A stretch of 64,000 nucleotides of DNA from an uncultured Leptolyngbyaceae cyanobacterium (GCA_938023035.1 CALIDI010000052.1:1-64000), one strand, 5' to 3'. Positions 26,134 through 36,091 are shown, numbered from the stretch's first letter. A program made the numbers and translations. Notes: generated from the sequence alone by a model not told the origin.

Positions 26134-26961
26134 CTAGCGGAATCGATCAGGACTCAGCCGTAGACCGGGCCGGAGGTTGGATCCGCCTTGACGCAGAAAT
26201 TGCCCAGTACCGCCATCCGCCTGATCTAGATAAGGACGCAGGTTAATATTGCGGCTACTGGTGCGATCGCGGTTCCGACTCAACCGAGGTAACCCATTTA
26301 ACACTTGTCCAATCTGGCTCAGGGCATCATTACCCCCCGCAAAGGTATTAACAGCGGTGGTTTGTTGCCCCCGATCGGCGACGGCAATATTCTCAAATAC
26401 GCGATCGCGAGTCTGAGCCGCATCCTGTCCCTGGGGTACAGTTAGCACAATCCGACAGGCTGGCACCTGCTGGGTCGTTACACAAACAACGTTATAACCA
26501 TTCTCAAGCCCTGTACGCATTTCTAGCAGGCCGTCAGGGCGATAGGACTCCAGCCGACGGCTGATTTCCTTACACCGCCGCTCAGAAGACCAGCCTCCTC
26601 CCATCGGAGTTGGTTTTGCCCACGCATAAAACTGATTGGGCTGGCTTTCAGGATTGTACATCACCGTGTACTCGCCATTCACAACCTGGCAGCTAAAGCG
26701 CGTATTGGCCAAAGGCGGATTAGTGCGACCCGGTTGCTGCGTAGTATCCGGTTGTTGTGGCTCCGTCTCAATCACTACATCTCCAGGATTTTCGCGATCA
26801 GACTGGGTGGACTGGGCGATAACCGGAACCAGCGGAGCCGCAATTGACGGCTGCGCATGGAGCATGCCAACCCCTGCCCCAACTGCCAGAGAAGAAACCC
26901 CTAACATCACACCCGTGGCTCGCATTGTCGCCGAACGGAAGTTAGACCCCCAAATAACCAT
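26134..26961 (-). CDS. COP23-domain secreted protein
   Basis: 275 residues. The ATG at 26961 has GAGG 8 bases upstream on the minus strand. A signal peptide follows (MRATGVMLGVSSLAVGAG, then VGMLHAQPSIA). After an acidic/Gln-rich linker, the COP23 domain has its usual cysteines: TRFSCQVVNGEYTVMY, RRCKEISRRLESY, NVVCVTTQQVPACRIVL. The domain is named after a circadian oscillating polypeptide described in Cyanothece. It is widespread in cyanobacteria and presumed periplasmic; its activity is not known. The C-terminal tail (SRNRDRTSSRNINLRPYLDQ) is basic and low-complexity. Confidence 0.86.
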   Translation of the reverse strand: MVIWGSNFRSATMRATGVMLGVSSLAVGAGVGMLHAQPSIAAPLVPVIAQSTQSDRENPGDVVIETEPQQPDTTQQPGRTNPPLANTRFSCQVVNGEYTVMYNPESQPNQFYAWAKPTPMGGGWSSERRCKEISRRLESYRPDGLLEMRTGLENGYNVVCVTTQQVPACRIVLTVPQGQDAAQTRDRVFENIAVADRGQQTTAVNTFAGGNDALSQIGQVLNGLPRLSRNRDRTSSRNINLRPYLDQADGGTGQFLRQGGSNLRPGLRLSPDRFR

Positions 26962-27563
26962 GAGAAAACCTCAACTAATAGTTTGCGACTTCACTACTTT
27001 CTCAAAACAACCTTACAAGGCACTGGCCAACGATCTCTAAACCTGTGAGGGCAGCAGGGTAGAACATTACCCGTTTTACTCTGAATCAGCAGAAATCACT
27101 CCTACACTGAGTCAAGCTGCAACACTTGGGCAAGCGGGCTGATTTTTCCAGAACAAGATTTTCTTCGAGAAAAATAAGACTCCGCTCTGGTCAGAACGCC
27201 CTACTGCTAAGAGGAAGTGCTGTCAGTCAGCAGCCTCGCTCTATGACTGTTGACTCGCTCTGTACGGTTTAGACCGTTGATCAAAGTATTTGGTTCCCAA
27301 ATCGACCCATGTTCCCGTCAAAACCACTTCTCTTTCTCCAGATAGGCTGATCGGCCTAGGCTATGGCAAAGTTGATTGAGACATTCGCTAAAGTCTCTCC
27401 ATACTTGGTTGACACAAGTTTATCTCAGAGTTCATATCAGAAACTTAACAGGTATTACTTTCAGTAAATGAGCGATTCATCAGCTTCACTAATTTCACAA
27501 AACTTTATTCTTGCCATAGGGTAGCGTATACTACCCATGACGATGATAGGAGCAGGATTGTAG
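26962..27563. other. Divergent promoter region of COP23 gene and crtR
   Basis: About 600 bases with no credible gene. A perfect hairpin (27519-27536) lies just before crtR. A short minus-strand frame at 27461-27712 overlaps crtR and is a shadow. Confidence 0.5.
27519..27536 (+). promoter_or_regulatory. Perfect inverted repeat upstream of crtR
   Basis: GGGTAG-CGTATA-CTACCC, a 6-bp perfect palindrome 27 bases before the crtR start. It could be a regulator-binding site or a 5'-UTR hairpin. No T run follows, so it is not a terminator. Confidence 0.5.
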
Positions 27564-28505
27564 ATGTCGGCGGTAGTAAAGCGCCTGACCGTGCCAAGAG
27601 AACTCATGGGTGCCCCCGAAGAGTTTTTTAATCCCACACTGCTAATGTTTTTGCTGGCAGTGGTATTGGCCGTTATTGCAGCGTTTGGGTACTTTTCTTT
27701 TGGCTGGTACAAGTGGATTATTTTTGGCTTAAATACGGTGGCCCTTCATCTTGTTGGTACGGTAATTCACGATGCCTGCCATAATGTTGCTCACCGTAAC
27801 CGAATTCTGAATGCGGTAATGGGTCATGGTAGTGCTCTGATGCTGTGCTTTTCATTCCCGGTGTTTACGCGGGTGCATATGCAGCATCATGCCCATGTCA
27901 ATGATCCAGATAATGACCCCGATCATATTGTTTCAACCGCTGGCCCTTTGTGGTTTATCAATGCCCGGTTTCTCTATCATGAGGTCTATTTTTTCCGGCG
28001 GCGACTCTGGCGCAAGTTTGAGTTAGGTGAATGGCTTATCGCTCGCTCTCTGACCGTGTTACTTCTATTTTTAGCTGTGCGTTACGGCTTCATTGGCTAT
28101 ATTTTTGATTATTGGTTTGTACCGCTGGCGTTTGTAGGTCTAGCCTTGGGCCTATTTTTTGATTACCTTCCCCATCGCCCCTTTCAAGAGCGTAACCGCT
28201 GGAAAAATGCGCGTGTTTACCCTAGTCGCATACTCAATTGGTTAATCATGGGGCAAAACTACCACTTGATTCATCATCTTTGGCCTTCGATTCCTTGGTA
28301 TAACTATGAGCCAGCCTATCGAGCGATGCAGCCTTTATTGGATGCTAAGGGTTGTCATCAGTGTCTGGGTTTAACGCAGACGCAGCGAGATTTTTGGGGA
28401 TTTATTTACGATTTCTTCATTGGTATTCGATTTCATCGGCGACAGCAGCCCTATCAAGATTCTGTGCAGCCGTTGCCCTCCGTCTCTTCTAAGGAGGCAG
28501 CTTAG
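27564..28505 (+). CDS. crtR: Beta-carotene hydroxylase
   Basis: 313 residues. Membrane diiron hydroxylase of the fatty-acid-desaturase superfamily that adds 3-OH to beta-ionone rings, making zeaxanthin or myxol-type carotenoids. The His motifs are in place: HDACHNVAH (69-77), HMQHHAHVND (105-114) and NYHLIHHLWP near residue 235. Hydrophobic segments are LLMFLLAVVLAVIAAFGYF, IIFGLNTVALHLVGTVI and LTVLLLFLAVRYGFIGYI. The overall match, including GPLWFINARFLYHEVYFF, is to cyanobacterial CrtR and not to the CrtZ type. The product protects membranes against high light. It stands as a single gene. Confidence 0.94.
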   Translation: MSAVVKRLTVPRELMGAPEEFFNPTLLMFLLAVVLAVIAAFGYFSFGWYKWIIFGLNTVALHLVGTVIHDACHNVAHRNRILNAVMGHGSALMLCFSFPVFTRVHMQHHAHVNDPDNDPDHIVSTAGPLWFINARFLYHEVYFFRRRLWRKFELGEWLIARSLTVLLLFLAVRYGFIGYIFDYWFVPLAFVGLALGLFFDYLPHRPFQERNRWKNARVYPSRILNWLIMGQNYHLIHHLWPSIPWYNYEPAYRAMQPLLDAKGCHQCLGLTQTQRDFWGFIYDFFIGIRFHRRQQPYQDSVQPLPSVSSKEAA

Positions 28506-29009
28506 TAAGCTGTGAAAACGACTGTGGCGATCGCTGCTTTGTGTCGGGTCAGCTCAGAGTTCCTAGACCGCTGCGCAGAAAGCCAACCTATGGGCAAGCC
28601 GCCTTCATGATTGCGAGCATTCTGTCTGTATAGAATGTTTTGCTGGCATAGCTCTTCCTGCTATCGTCGTCATCCTGCTTTTCGTGACAGTAGTGAATCA
28701 GAAGGTCTACCTAGTATTCGGGGTTGAGTTATCTTATTCCTTATCTCATTTCTTAAGGGATAGACAATCATTAGGTATTTTCAGCCGCTTTTCAGCAAGC
28801 GTTCACCCGTTCGAGGTTCGTTTCCTCTGTCTTCTACATAGGGCTACTATCAGCGGCGGGCAATGGCTTTTGTCTAAAGCCTTCTGAGCAAAGCGATGTA
28901 TTTTACGGCTGTCAAGCCATTGGGGTTGTCGTTAGAGGTAGGCTGACGGGGTCATGTCAGAGCGGTGTGGCTCCGACATGCTGGTCATTGACTGGGCAGA
29001 CGCTTGCTG
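28506..29009. other. Intergenic region
   Basis: About 500 bases. The open frame 28684-28887 lacks a ribosome site and its translation is not protein-like. GCGGCTGTCAAG and surrounding bases show no clear structure. Nothing supported. Confidence 0.35.
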
Positions 29010-29633
29010 ATGACTTTACCTGCACAGTTTATTTGTGGAGCGATTCGATTGACTGGCACTTATAACATTCCAGCAATTGTTGAGGGCTACGCTCAGGGCT
29101 ATTTCTTGATGGCAGATGATTCTAGAGATAGCTTGGGCTGGTACTCGAGTCGCGATCGCGCTTTGATTCCTTTAGATGATCGCTTTCGTTACCCTCACTC
29201 TTTGAGACGAGTGCTGAACCAAAATCGGTTTGAAGTCCGGATTAACCATGCGTTTGAGGCGGTGGTTGAGGGGTGTGCTGATCGGGAAACAACATGGATT
29301 TCAGCCGAGTTAAAGCAAATCTACCGGGAACTGCATGAGGCTGGTTGGGCCTATAGCTTTGAGACCTGGCAGGGCGAGGAACTGGCCGGGGGAATTTTAG
29401 GAATTGCTATCGGCGGGGCTTTTATTGGAGAGTCGATGTTTTATCGTATTCCAGAGGGGTCTAAGGTTGCGATGGTAAAGCTGGTATACCATCTCCGCGA
29501 TCGCGGCTTTCGGTTATTTGATGCCCAAATGATCAATCCGCATCTGGAGCGCTTTGGGGCTTATATTATTCGTGATAAGGAGTATAAGATTTTGCTCGCC
29601 CAGGCACTGACACAGGTTTGCCAATTTGTCTAA
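29010..29633 (+). CDS. aat: Leucyl/phenylalanyl-tRNA--protein transferase
   Basis: 207 residues from the ATG at 29010; a TTG at 29004 is an alternative. It transfers Leu or Phe from tRNA to the N-terminal Arg or Lys of proteins, marking them for the ClpS/ClpAP N-degron pathway in the cytosol. Family features: [16 protein letters not shown] near the start, [17 protein letters not shown], and the core [18 protein letters not shown] continuing into [33 protein letters not shown] fits the DcQ..t.HL.SlGA block, with Ala in place of the usual Cys. Length is typical for the short cyanobacterial form. Confidence 0.92.
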   Translation: MTLPAQFICGAIRLTGTYNIPAIVEGYAQGYFLMADDSRDSLGWYSSRDRALIPLDDRFRYPHSLRRVLNQNRFEVRINHAFEAVVEGCADRETTWISAELKQIYRELHEAGWAYSFETWQGEELAGGILGIAIGGAFIGESMFYRIPEGSKVAMVKLVYHLRDRGFRLFDAQMINPHLERFGAYIIRDKEYKILLAQALTQVCQFV

Positions 29634-29803
29634 GCTGGATAGACTATCGCTCTATCAATCTGCCACCCCTGTTTCCGAGAATGTTAACCTGGCGTATTTT
29701 TGTGTAAATTTTGTCTGTAAAACTGGGGCAACTTTGCGTAGAAATCATTCCCCGTATTGAAGGTTGATTACGGCAGTAGCATTGTTGAATAGGAGAAACA
29801 GCC

Positions 29804-31042
29804 ATGAGAGTGGGTTTGCAAGCTGCACTAAGTGATGCCAGCGTGGATTTAGCGCAATCTGTTAGTCAGCGGCAACTTGCGATCGCCGTGACGGCCATAC
29901 CTGAAACTGGCAACCGGGATGTGCCGCTCAACCTATGTTTAATCCTAGATCACAGCGGCTCCATGGCTGGTAAACCCCTAGAGATGATGAAAGAAGCCGC
30001 AAACCGTTTAGTGGAGCGCCTATCCCCTGGCGATCGCATCTCTCTAGTTAGCTTTGACCACAAAGCCAAAGTGTTAATCGCCAATCAACCTGTTGAAAAC
30101 CCTGCAAGTGTCAAGCTGCAAATTAATCAACTACGGGCTGGGGGGGGCACAGCCATTGATGAGGGTCTACGCCTGGGAATTGAGGAATTGGCTAAAGGCA
30201 AAAAGGATACGATTTCCCAGGCTTTGCTGCTAACCGATGGTGAAAATGAGCATGGTGACAATGAGCGGTGTCTCAAGTTGGCTAACCTGGCCACCGATTA
30301 CAACCTGACGGTAAACACTCTAGGATTTGGCAATCACTGGAATCAGGATGTGCTAGAAAAAATCGCCGATGCAGGCGGGGGCACCCTCACTTACATCGAG
30401 CATCCAGAGGCAGCCGTGCAAGAATTTAGTCGCTTGTTTGAACGGGTACAATCGATTGGCCTTACCAATGCCTACCTGCTATTGCTCTGTGAGCCAGGGG
30501 TACGGTTAGCAGAGCTAAAGCCTATCGCCCAAGTGGCCCCCGATACGATTGAATTACCTGTTGACCAGCAGGGGGCTATCCATGTAGTGCGTCTAGGGGA
30601 TTTAATGACCGATTTACCCCGTGTGGTACTGATAAATCTGTATCTGGGTCAGAAATCTGCTGGCGACCAAGTGATTGCCTATTTGCAGGTGCGCTATGAT
30701 GACCCCCTGAGAGGTCAGGAGCAGGTGTTATCTGAGCGAGTGCCGGTGCTGGCTCACTTTACGACAGCTTATCAACCCCAGCCCAATAGTGAGGTGCAAA
30801 AATATATTCTGGCCTTAGCGAAGTACCGCCAGACTCAAATTGCAGAAACAAAACTGCAAACCGGCGATCGCGCCGGGGCGGCTACCATGCTGCAAACAGC
30901 GGCTCAAACAGCACTGCAAATGGGGGATCAGCGAGCTGCGACCGTACTGCAATCTAATGCGACTCGCCTACAAGCGGGAGAAGAGCTATCAGAGGGCGAT
31001 CGCAAAAAGACACGGATTGTTTCTAAAACCACCTTGCATTAA
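29804..31042 (+). CDS. von Willebrand factor A domain protein
   Basis: 412 residues; AGGAG precedes the ATG by about 9 bases. The vWA domain has an intact MIDAS: D49-H-S51-G-S53 in LNLCLILDHSGSMAGKP, Thr in GGGTAIDEG and Asp in LLLTDGENEHGD. This means metal-dependent ligand binding. The C-terminal 180 residues form a beta-rich part and a helical tail (LALAKYRQTQIAETKLQTGD). No signal peptide or membrane segment, so cytoplasmic. The partner is unknown; such proteins often assemble with AAA ATPases or kinases, none of which is adjacent. It is followed by a long spacer. Confidence 0.86.
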   Translation: MRVGLQAALSDASVDLAQSVSQRQLAIAVTAIPETGNRDVPLNLCLILDHSGSMAGKPLEMMKEAANRLVERLSPGDRISLVSFDHKAKVLIANQPVENPASVKLQINQLRAGGGTAIDEGLRLGIEELAKGKKDTISQALLLTDGENEHGDNERCLKLANLATDYNLTVNTLGFGNHWNQDVLEKIADAGGGTLTYIEHPEAAVQEFSRLFERVQSIGLTNAYLLLLCEPGVRLAELKPIAQVAPDTIELPVDQQGAIHVVRLGDLMTDLPRVVLINLYLGQKSAGDQVIAYLQVRYDDPLRGQEQVLSERVPVLAHFTTAYQPQPNSEVQKYILALAKYRQTQIAETKLQTGDRAGAATMLQTAAQTALQMGDQRAATVLQSNATRLQAGEELSEGDRKKTRIVSKTTLH

Positions 31043-31796
31043 TCCAGATTTTTTGTAAACAAACCAGGCAAAACAAAGGACTGGCCCGATAGAGAAGTTT
31101 GACAGGGTGGGCGATCGCTCGGTTCCCCCGTCGAGCTTGTTGTGAGGTAATGCGACAGGCAGACACAGACCGGGTTCAGCGGCCGTAGCCACAAAATTTC
31201 TTTCAGACTCCGCCATATCAGGAGTTGATCGAAAGGCTGGTTCCACGGAATTTTGATTTGTTCAATACAGCCAAAACGTTAAACCCTAGGAATGTAGGCA
31301 AAAAGATCCTATCTGTCATCCCACATCTGGATCATAGAAAAAGCCGAAAAGCTTGGTATAATTGAGGGATGGAAACAACTTCCCCTGAGGGTTCAGGCCT
31401 GGGTTAAGTTAGCTCAGCTTCTTTAATCCAGAACTTTGCATCGTTGCTAACGGAAAAAAATGTCCATTGTCTTGATTATGTAAAGATTTTTCGTAGTCTT
31501 TGCGCCTTTCGGGTGCACGCGGTATCGTCTTTAGGAGAGATTAGGAATCCTGGCTAAAGGTAACCACTGTATTTGATGGCAACAGTACTATCGTTATAAG
31601 CTACCGTTGCCGATCCATGAGTATCTTGGATTGCCTAATCTTTCTTTGGGTGGTAGAACTGCTGAGTGGTTTTGCTACGAATCTCCAGGTTTCATGTTCA
31701 ATGGCTGAATGTTGCTCAATCTCATAGATACCTTAGATTGAGATATTATCTTGACCCGGTAAGCTTTCTTTAACTCCAACTCCTTAGGTAAACCCT
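31043..31796. other. Long non-coding region (possible small RNA locus)
   Basis: About 750 bases with no credible protein gene. It contains a consensus-like -10 box TATAAT (31357-31362) in GGTATAATTGAGGG and, further on, CTTTGCGCCTTTCGGGTGCACGCGG. The region could hold a long leader or a small RNA, but I cannot name one. Confidence 0.4.
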
Positions 31797-32033
31797 ATGC
31801 TGCGCCCAGAAACCTACTACTCCGAACTAGTCACTCATCATCCCAATTCGGTCTCTTATTTGAGACCGTCTAAGGAGAAGACTAGACTCAAGCAGGTTTT
31901 AGACCAAGCGGCAGAAATTGATTCTCTAGTAGCAGCTTTAGTTCCTGAAGAAGCCAGTCCTAACAAGCGGGCGATTGTGCGCCATCTGGTCGCTTGTTGG
32001 TTTGATGAACAAAGTCGCAAAGCCATTGGCTGA
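31797..32033 (+). CDS. Small conserved-type hypothetical protein
   Basis: 78 residues. The translation is protein-like: MLRPETYYSELVTHHPNSV, then SYLRPSKEKTRLKQVLDQAA, and a C-terminal helix KRAIVRHLVACWFDEQSRKA. The ATG follows CTCCTTAGGTAAACCCT without a strong ribosome site. It lies isolated between 750- and 1070-base spacers, unusual for such a small gene, and so may have its own long leader and tail. No known family is recognised. Confidence 0.6.
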   Translation: MLRPETYYSELVTHHPNSVSYLRPSKEKTRLKQVLDQAAEIDSLVAALVPEEASPNKRAIVRHLVACWFDEQSRKAIG

Positions 32034-33103
32034 TTTGTAACTTAAAGCTTGTTCTTAGCCGTCTCAAGTACAGAAATACCCTATTAAAATTTCTTTGCGT
32101 TAAATAAAGTGTAGGGTGAAGGGGGGGTTACTTGACATTAGGCTCTCGGCAGGGGCCTTCACTATGTTCTCCTGGGATGTTGTGCTGATTTCTTTAAAGT
32201 AAGGCCATTGAAGCTTGGTGGCGATTGATGGCACGGTGATTCTGTACTGGCTTCTCTGTGATGGCCTTTTTACCTTTAGGTAAGGGGCTTAGGCCCTTGT
32301 GGTTCTTGCTGGCGTTCATATATCCGTATCTAATTGCTATTGTTCGCCTCTTGGACGATTGCTTTGAAGAATTGCTGAGGCTAAGTTTTCAGGTGGTATT
32401 GCGATAAGCAAGCGTATTGGGAGACTTTAAGCACCCCGGGGGCTTCGCCCTTAGCTAGGGGGAACTCTTACTCTGCACCCCGTCTGAACTTTAGTTCATG
32501 CTGCTATCATCTCTAACAGCCAGCCCGCAGCCAAGAAGTGAGAAAGCCAGCTGGCTTGTCTGGCATCACTAAAGATTTTGGGATTCAGCGGATTGCGACC
32601 ATGCATAGGTGAAAAGATTAGAGATGGTTTGATTAGGCAACTGTATCAGGAAGCTTGAGCAGCCCTACTTTAGAGTGAGTTTGAAAATGTCCGACGGTTA
32701 AAACCGCGACGATAGGAGACCGACCCAACTGGAGCCTGTCCTACCTACAGAGGCAAGGCCTGGTTTGTATCGCTGCGACTTGAGTCATCAGAGCGACCGA
32801 CCAGTGGGCTTTTAAAGCATCCTCTTAGGCTAAAGGGTTAGATTGACTAGATCACTACCTAGACTACTGGGGAAGGGATCTGGGCACCCATTCAACCGTG
32901 TCCCAATCGCTTGGCTATCCTCTCTAGCAACCGGTCGTCCGTCCCGATAGAGGGGAAGCATTCTTCGACAAAGCTTATGGAGGCGTTTTGAGAGATTTCA
33001 ACCGCTCAAAACTATTCCAGAAGTAAAATCCTTTGTGATCAACGACAAGGTCTTTCGTCTCTTGAATCAGTTTTGCCTTGCTTTAGAAAGTGAGTTGAAT
33101 GCA
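32034..33103. other. Long non-coding region with dispersed repeat
   Basis: Over 1 kb without a credible gene. It includes small hairpins (for example ACCTTTAGGT near 32270, CACCCCGGGGG near 32433) and one copy of a repeat (32690-32775) shared with 61890-62050. Could hold a small RNA; none identified. Confidence 0.45.
32690..32775 (+). repeat. Dispersed repeat, type B copy 1
   Basis: Contains GACGGTTAAAACCGCGAC followed by CCAACTGGAGCC and CCTACAGAGG. The 61890-62050 element has GGCGGTTAAAATCGCGGC, CCAACTGGAGCCGG and GGAGGTAGAG in the same order, so both belong to one repeat family of the kind common in filamentous cyanobacteria. Confidence 0.6.
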
Positions 33104-33661
33104 ATGAAACGGCAAAAACGAATAGGTGCTTTGATTCGGTTGCTTGGAGGTTTAACGGGCCTGGCAATCGGTTTGGCTGGCTGTGATACCCCACCCACCC
33201 TGGAGGGTAGCCGCCCAGAGACGCAACCGGAGACCAGGGAATCGCCTCTGGAGGAGGTGCCTGCGACAGATAACCCGGCTACAGCTGTAAGCCCTTCCCC
33301 TGGAGCCGAAACTAGCGAAAGGGTGCCAATTACGGTTTATCTGGCTGATAACCAATGCAATTTAGTTGAGCAGAAGATAATGGTATCCCCAACGCAACCG
33401 ATGCGGGGGGCGATCGCTCAAATCCTCAATAGCCGCATGAATGCAAACTTTAAGGTGAGCAATTACCAGGTTAATGTGGCAGACGGGGTGGCTACGGTGG
33501 ATTTGCAAGCCTCGACAGAAGCTGAACGCAGCTTTGAATCATTGTCTTCCTGTGAGCAAACCGCGTTATTTGGCAGCATTCAGCGCACGCTGACGGCAAA
33601 TGCTCAGTGGAAAATTAAGGATGTTCAGTTTACAGAGAAAGGGGAGCCGCTAGAGTACTAA
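33104..33661 (+). CDS. GerMN-domain lipoprotein
   Basis: 185 residues from the ATG at 33104. The N-terminal signal KRIGALIRLLGGLTGLAIGL leads into the lipobox LAGC, so the mature protein should be lipid-anchored at Cys. A Pro/Glu/Thr-rich linker follows. The GerMN domain (ITVYLADNQCNLVEQKIMV, PMRGAIAQILNSRMN, VADGVATVDLQAS, LFGSIQRTLTAN) is known from the spore germination protein GerM and many cyanobacterial envelope proteins. Its ligand is unknown. The frame is open back to 33035, but a later start is needed for the signal peptide. moeA starts 38 bases downstream. Confidence 0.88.
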   Translation: MKRQKRIGALIRLLGGLTGLAIGLAGCDTPPTLEGSRPETQPETRESPLEEVPATDNPATAVSPSPGAETSERVPITVYLADNQCNLVEQKIMVSPTQPMRGAIAQILNSRMNANFKVSNYQVNVADGVATVDLQASTEAERSFESLSSCEQTALFGSIQRTLTANAQWKIKDVQFTEKGEPLEY

Positions 33662-33699
33662 GGAGATTCTCAAACAACGATCGTTCCTTACTATTACCA

Positions 33700-34995
33700 A
33701 TGCTTTCTGTCTCGCAAGCTGAAATGCTTATTCTTGAGCGGGTGCAACCCTTTGATCCGACCCATGATAGTGAGTGGGTTAGCCTGATGGAGGGGCGTGA
33801 TCGCGTGCTGGCCCAGCCTATCACCAGCCCCCTCGACTTCCCTCATTGGGATAACTCAGCGATGGATGGTTATGCGGTGCGTTATGCCGATGTGGCTCAG
33901 GCAACGCCAGAGTCTCCTATAACGCTGACTGTGGTTGAGACGATTCCAGCAGGTGCTGCGCCACAACACACGGTTACGGCAGGTGCTGCGGCGCGAATTT
34001 TTACGGGGTCTGTGATGCCCCCCGGTGCAGACACCATTGTGATGCAGGAAAACACTCAGCGACAGGGCGATCGCGTTCTCATTTTCACTGCTCCAGCCGC
34101 GCCCTGTGCCTTTGTGCGCAAGCGGGGGAGCTTCTATCAAGCGGGGGCGGTACTGCTAGAAGCAGGAATACAACTACATGCGGCGGAGATTGCTGTCCTG
34201 GCAGCGGCTCAATGTGCTCAGGTGGCTGTTTTTCGCCGACCGCGTGTTGCGATTCTCTCTACGGGGGATGAGTTAGTTGGCATTGAGCAGCGGCTGGGGC
34301 CTGGGCAAATTGTGGATTCTAACCAGTATGCCCTGGCAGCCGCCTTGGCTGCGACAGGGGCCGTTCCATTACCGTTAGGGGTTGTGCCGGACCAACCCAA
34401 TGTGCTGAAACGTCAGATCGAGCAGGCGATCGCGACAGCGGATGTGGTGCTTTCTTCTGGGGGAGTTTCTGTTGGCGAGTACGACTATGTGAATGAGATC
34501 TTGGCAGCTCTGGGGGCCGAAATTCTGATTCGAGCAGTGGCCATTAAACCAGGAAAACCGCTAACCGTGGCACATTGGGGCCTTCATCCTGGAGCAGTGC
34601 AGGCAGCGGCGGCGCTGCTCTATTTTGGGCTACCTGGAAATCCTGTTTCAGCCCTGGTTACCTTCTGGCGGTTTGTGCAACCGGCTCTGCGCAAGCTTAT
34701 GGGGTTTAAGGAATCGCAGTGGCGATCGCCCGTTGTCACCGCTACTACAGCAAGTACTCTGCGTGCTGACGATTGTCGCGAAACCTATATTTGGGGTCAA
34801 CTGCACTTAAGCCAGGGAGAATACCGCTTTATCCCTGCGGGGGGTGGCCATAGTTCTGGCAATTTGATCAACCTAGCGGGTAGCAACGGTCTGGCGATTC
34901 TTCTCCCTAGTCGAGGGACGATTGATGCGGGGCAATCTGTGTCGGTGATGCAAATTTCGCCTCCTTTTCTGCAGAACATGGATGCCATTGTTTGA
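33700..34995 (+). CDS. moeA: Molybdopterin molybdenumtransferase
   Basis: 431 residues, full length. MoeA inserts molybdate into adenylated molybdopterin to give active molybdenum cofactor. Recognised by DFPHWDNSAMDGYAVRY in domain III, the GSVMPPGADTIVMQE motif, the MoaB/Mog-like core VAILSTGDELVG and VLSSGGVSVGEYD, KPGKPLTVAHW, and FGLPGNPVSALVTF. The cofactor is needed for nitrate reductase, which links this gene to the narM gene at 14.6 kb. It lies between the GerMN lipoprotein gene and the DUF1611 gene, all on the plus strand. Confidence 0.95.
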   Translation: MLSVSQAEMLILERVQPFDPTHDSEWVSLMEGRDRVLAQPITSPLDFPHWDNSAMDGYAVRYADVAQATPESPITLTVVETIPAGAAPQHTVTAGAAARIFTGSVMPPGADTIVMQENTQRQGDRVLIFTAPAAPCAFVRKRGSFYQAGAVLLEAGIQLHAAEIAVLAAAQCAQVAVFRRPRVAILSTGDELVGIEQRLGPGQIVDSNQYALAAALAATGAVPLPLGVVPDQPNVLKRQIEQAIATADVVLSSGGVSVGEYDYVNEILAALGAEILIRAVAIKPGKPLTVAHWGLHPGAVQAAAALLYFGLPGNPVSALVTFWRFVQPALRKLMGFKESQWRSPVVTATTASTLRADDCRETYIWGQLHLSQGEYRFIPAGGGHSSGNLINLAGSNGLAILLPSRGTIDAGQSVSVMQISPPFLQNMDAIV

Positions 34996-35047
34996 GCGCG
35001 CGCGCTGACAATGAGCACTATTCGGGCATCCAACCAGAGGGAAAGCA

Positions 35048-36091
35048 ATGCTGAAAGTGGATCAACCGATCGCTATTTTGCTCCATGGCGGCATTTTAGA
35101 TGGGCAGGGCAAAACTGGATTAGCCATGCTGCGCTTTAGTGAGGCCAATATTGTTGTGGTGATTGATCGGGAGTGTGCTGGGCGATCGCTGGAAGAACTC
35201 ACGGGCATCCCACGCGAGGTGCCCATTGTAGCCTCAATTACTGAAGCCTTAGCCTATGAGCCAGTCGTGCTAGTGATTGGGATTGCCATTTTAGGAGGGG
35301 CGTTGCCTTCGGACTGGCTGGCAGAAATTGCCGAGGCCATCCAGGGGGGACTGTCGATCGCTAATGGCCTTCATACTCGCCTGGGAGACAATCCTGACCT
35401 GGTGCAACAGTTACAGACAGGACAATGGATTTGGGATTTGCGCCAGGAGCCAGCCGATTTGCCTGTGGCCACAGCCGCCGCTCGACAACTCCGGTGTCGG
35501 CGAGTGCTTACCATTGGTACGGATATGGCGGTGGGTAAAATGTCTACCAGCCTGAGCCTGGATCGGTTAGCCCGGCAGCGAGGGCTGCGATCGCGGTTTC
35601 TCGGTACCGGCCAGGCTGGTATTTTGATCGCAGGGGATGGCATTCCCCTAGATGCGATTCGCGTAGATTTTGCCGCAGGCGCAGTAGAGCAATTAGTGAT
35701 GCGTCATGGAGATGCCTATGACCTGCTATTGATCGAAGGGCAGGGGTCTTTACTACACCCGGCTTCTACAGCCACCCTGCCGTTAATGCGAGGCAGCCAG
35801 CCGACGCATTTGGTGCTAGTGCATCGGGCCGGGCAAACCCATATTCGCCGCTACCCCCAGGTTGCCATCCCACCCTTGAGTCAGGTGATCTCTCTATATG
35901 AAAGTTTGGCCGGAGCCGCAGGTACGTTTACCGCCGCGAAAGTAGTGGCGATCGCCTTGAATACCCACGGACTCGATGGCGCAGCGGCCCAGGCTGCGAT
36001 CGTCACCACCCAGGAAGAAACTGGCCTACCCTGTACGGATCCGATTCGGTTCGGGGCCGAACCGATTCTCGACGCAATACTAGCAACGTAA
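35048..36091 (+). CDS. DUF1611 family P-loop protein
   Basis: 347 residues; GAGGGAAA precedes the ATG. The N-terminal domain (ILLHGGILDGQGKTGLAMLR, IVVVIDRECAGRSL, VLVIGIAILGGALP) is Rossmann-like. The C-terminal domain has a P-loop-like VLTIGTDMAVGKMSTSLSL and DLLLIEGQGSLLHP. This architecture is the DUF1611 family. Some marine bacterial members (DgcN) have been reported to be D-glutamate N-acetyltransferases; whether this one is cannot be said. In several genomes the family is next to a dipeptide epimerase gene; none is seen here. A terminator follows at 36211. Confidence 0.85.
   Translation: MLKVDQPIAILLHGGILDGQGKTGLAMLRFSEANIVVVIDRECAGRSLEELTGIPREVPIVASITEALAYEPVVLVIGIAILGGALPSDWLAEIAEAIQGGLSIANGLHTRLGDNPDLVQQLQTGQWIWDLRQEPADLPVATAAARQLRCRRVLTIGTDMAVGKMSTSLSLDRLARQRGLRSRFLGTGQAGILIAGDGIPLDAIRVDFAAGAVEQLVMRHGDAYDLLLIEGQGSLLHPASTATLPLMRGSQPTHLVLVHRAGQTHIRRYPQVAIPPLSQVISLYESLAGAAGTFTAAKVVAIALNTHGLDGAAAQAAIVTTQEETGLPCTDPIRFGAEPILDAILAT

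Noticed and set aside
25905-26246. 113-residue plus-strand frame
   Set aside because: Runs antisense into the COP23 gene, composition unlike protein, no ribosome site.
28684-28887. 67-residue frame between crtR and aat
   Set aside because: No ribosome site and no recognisable composition.
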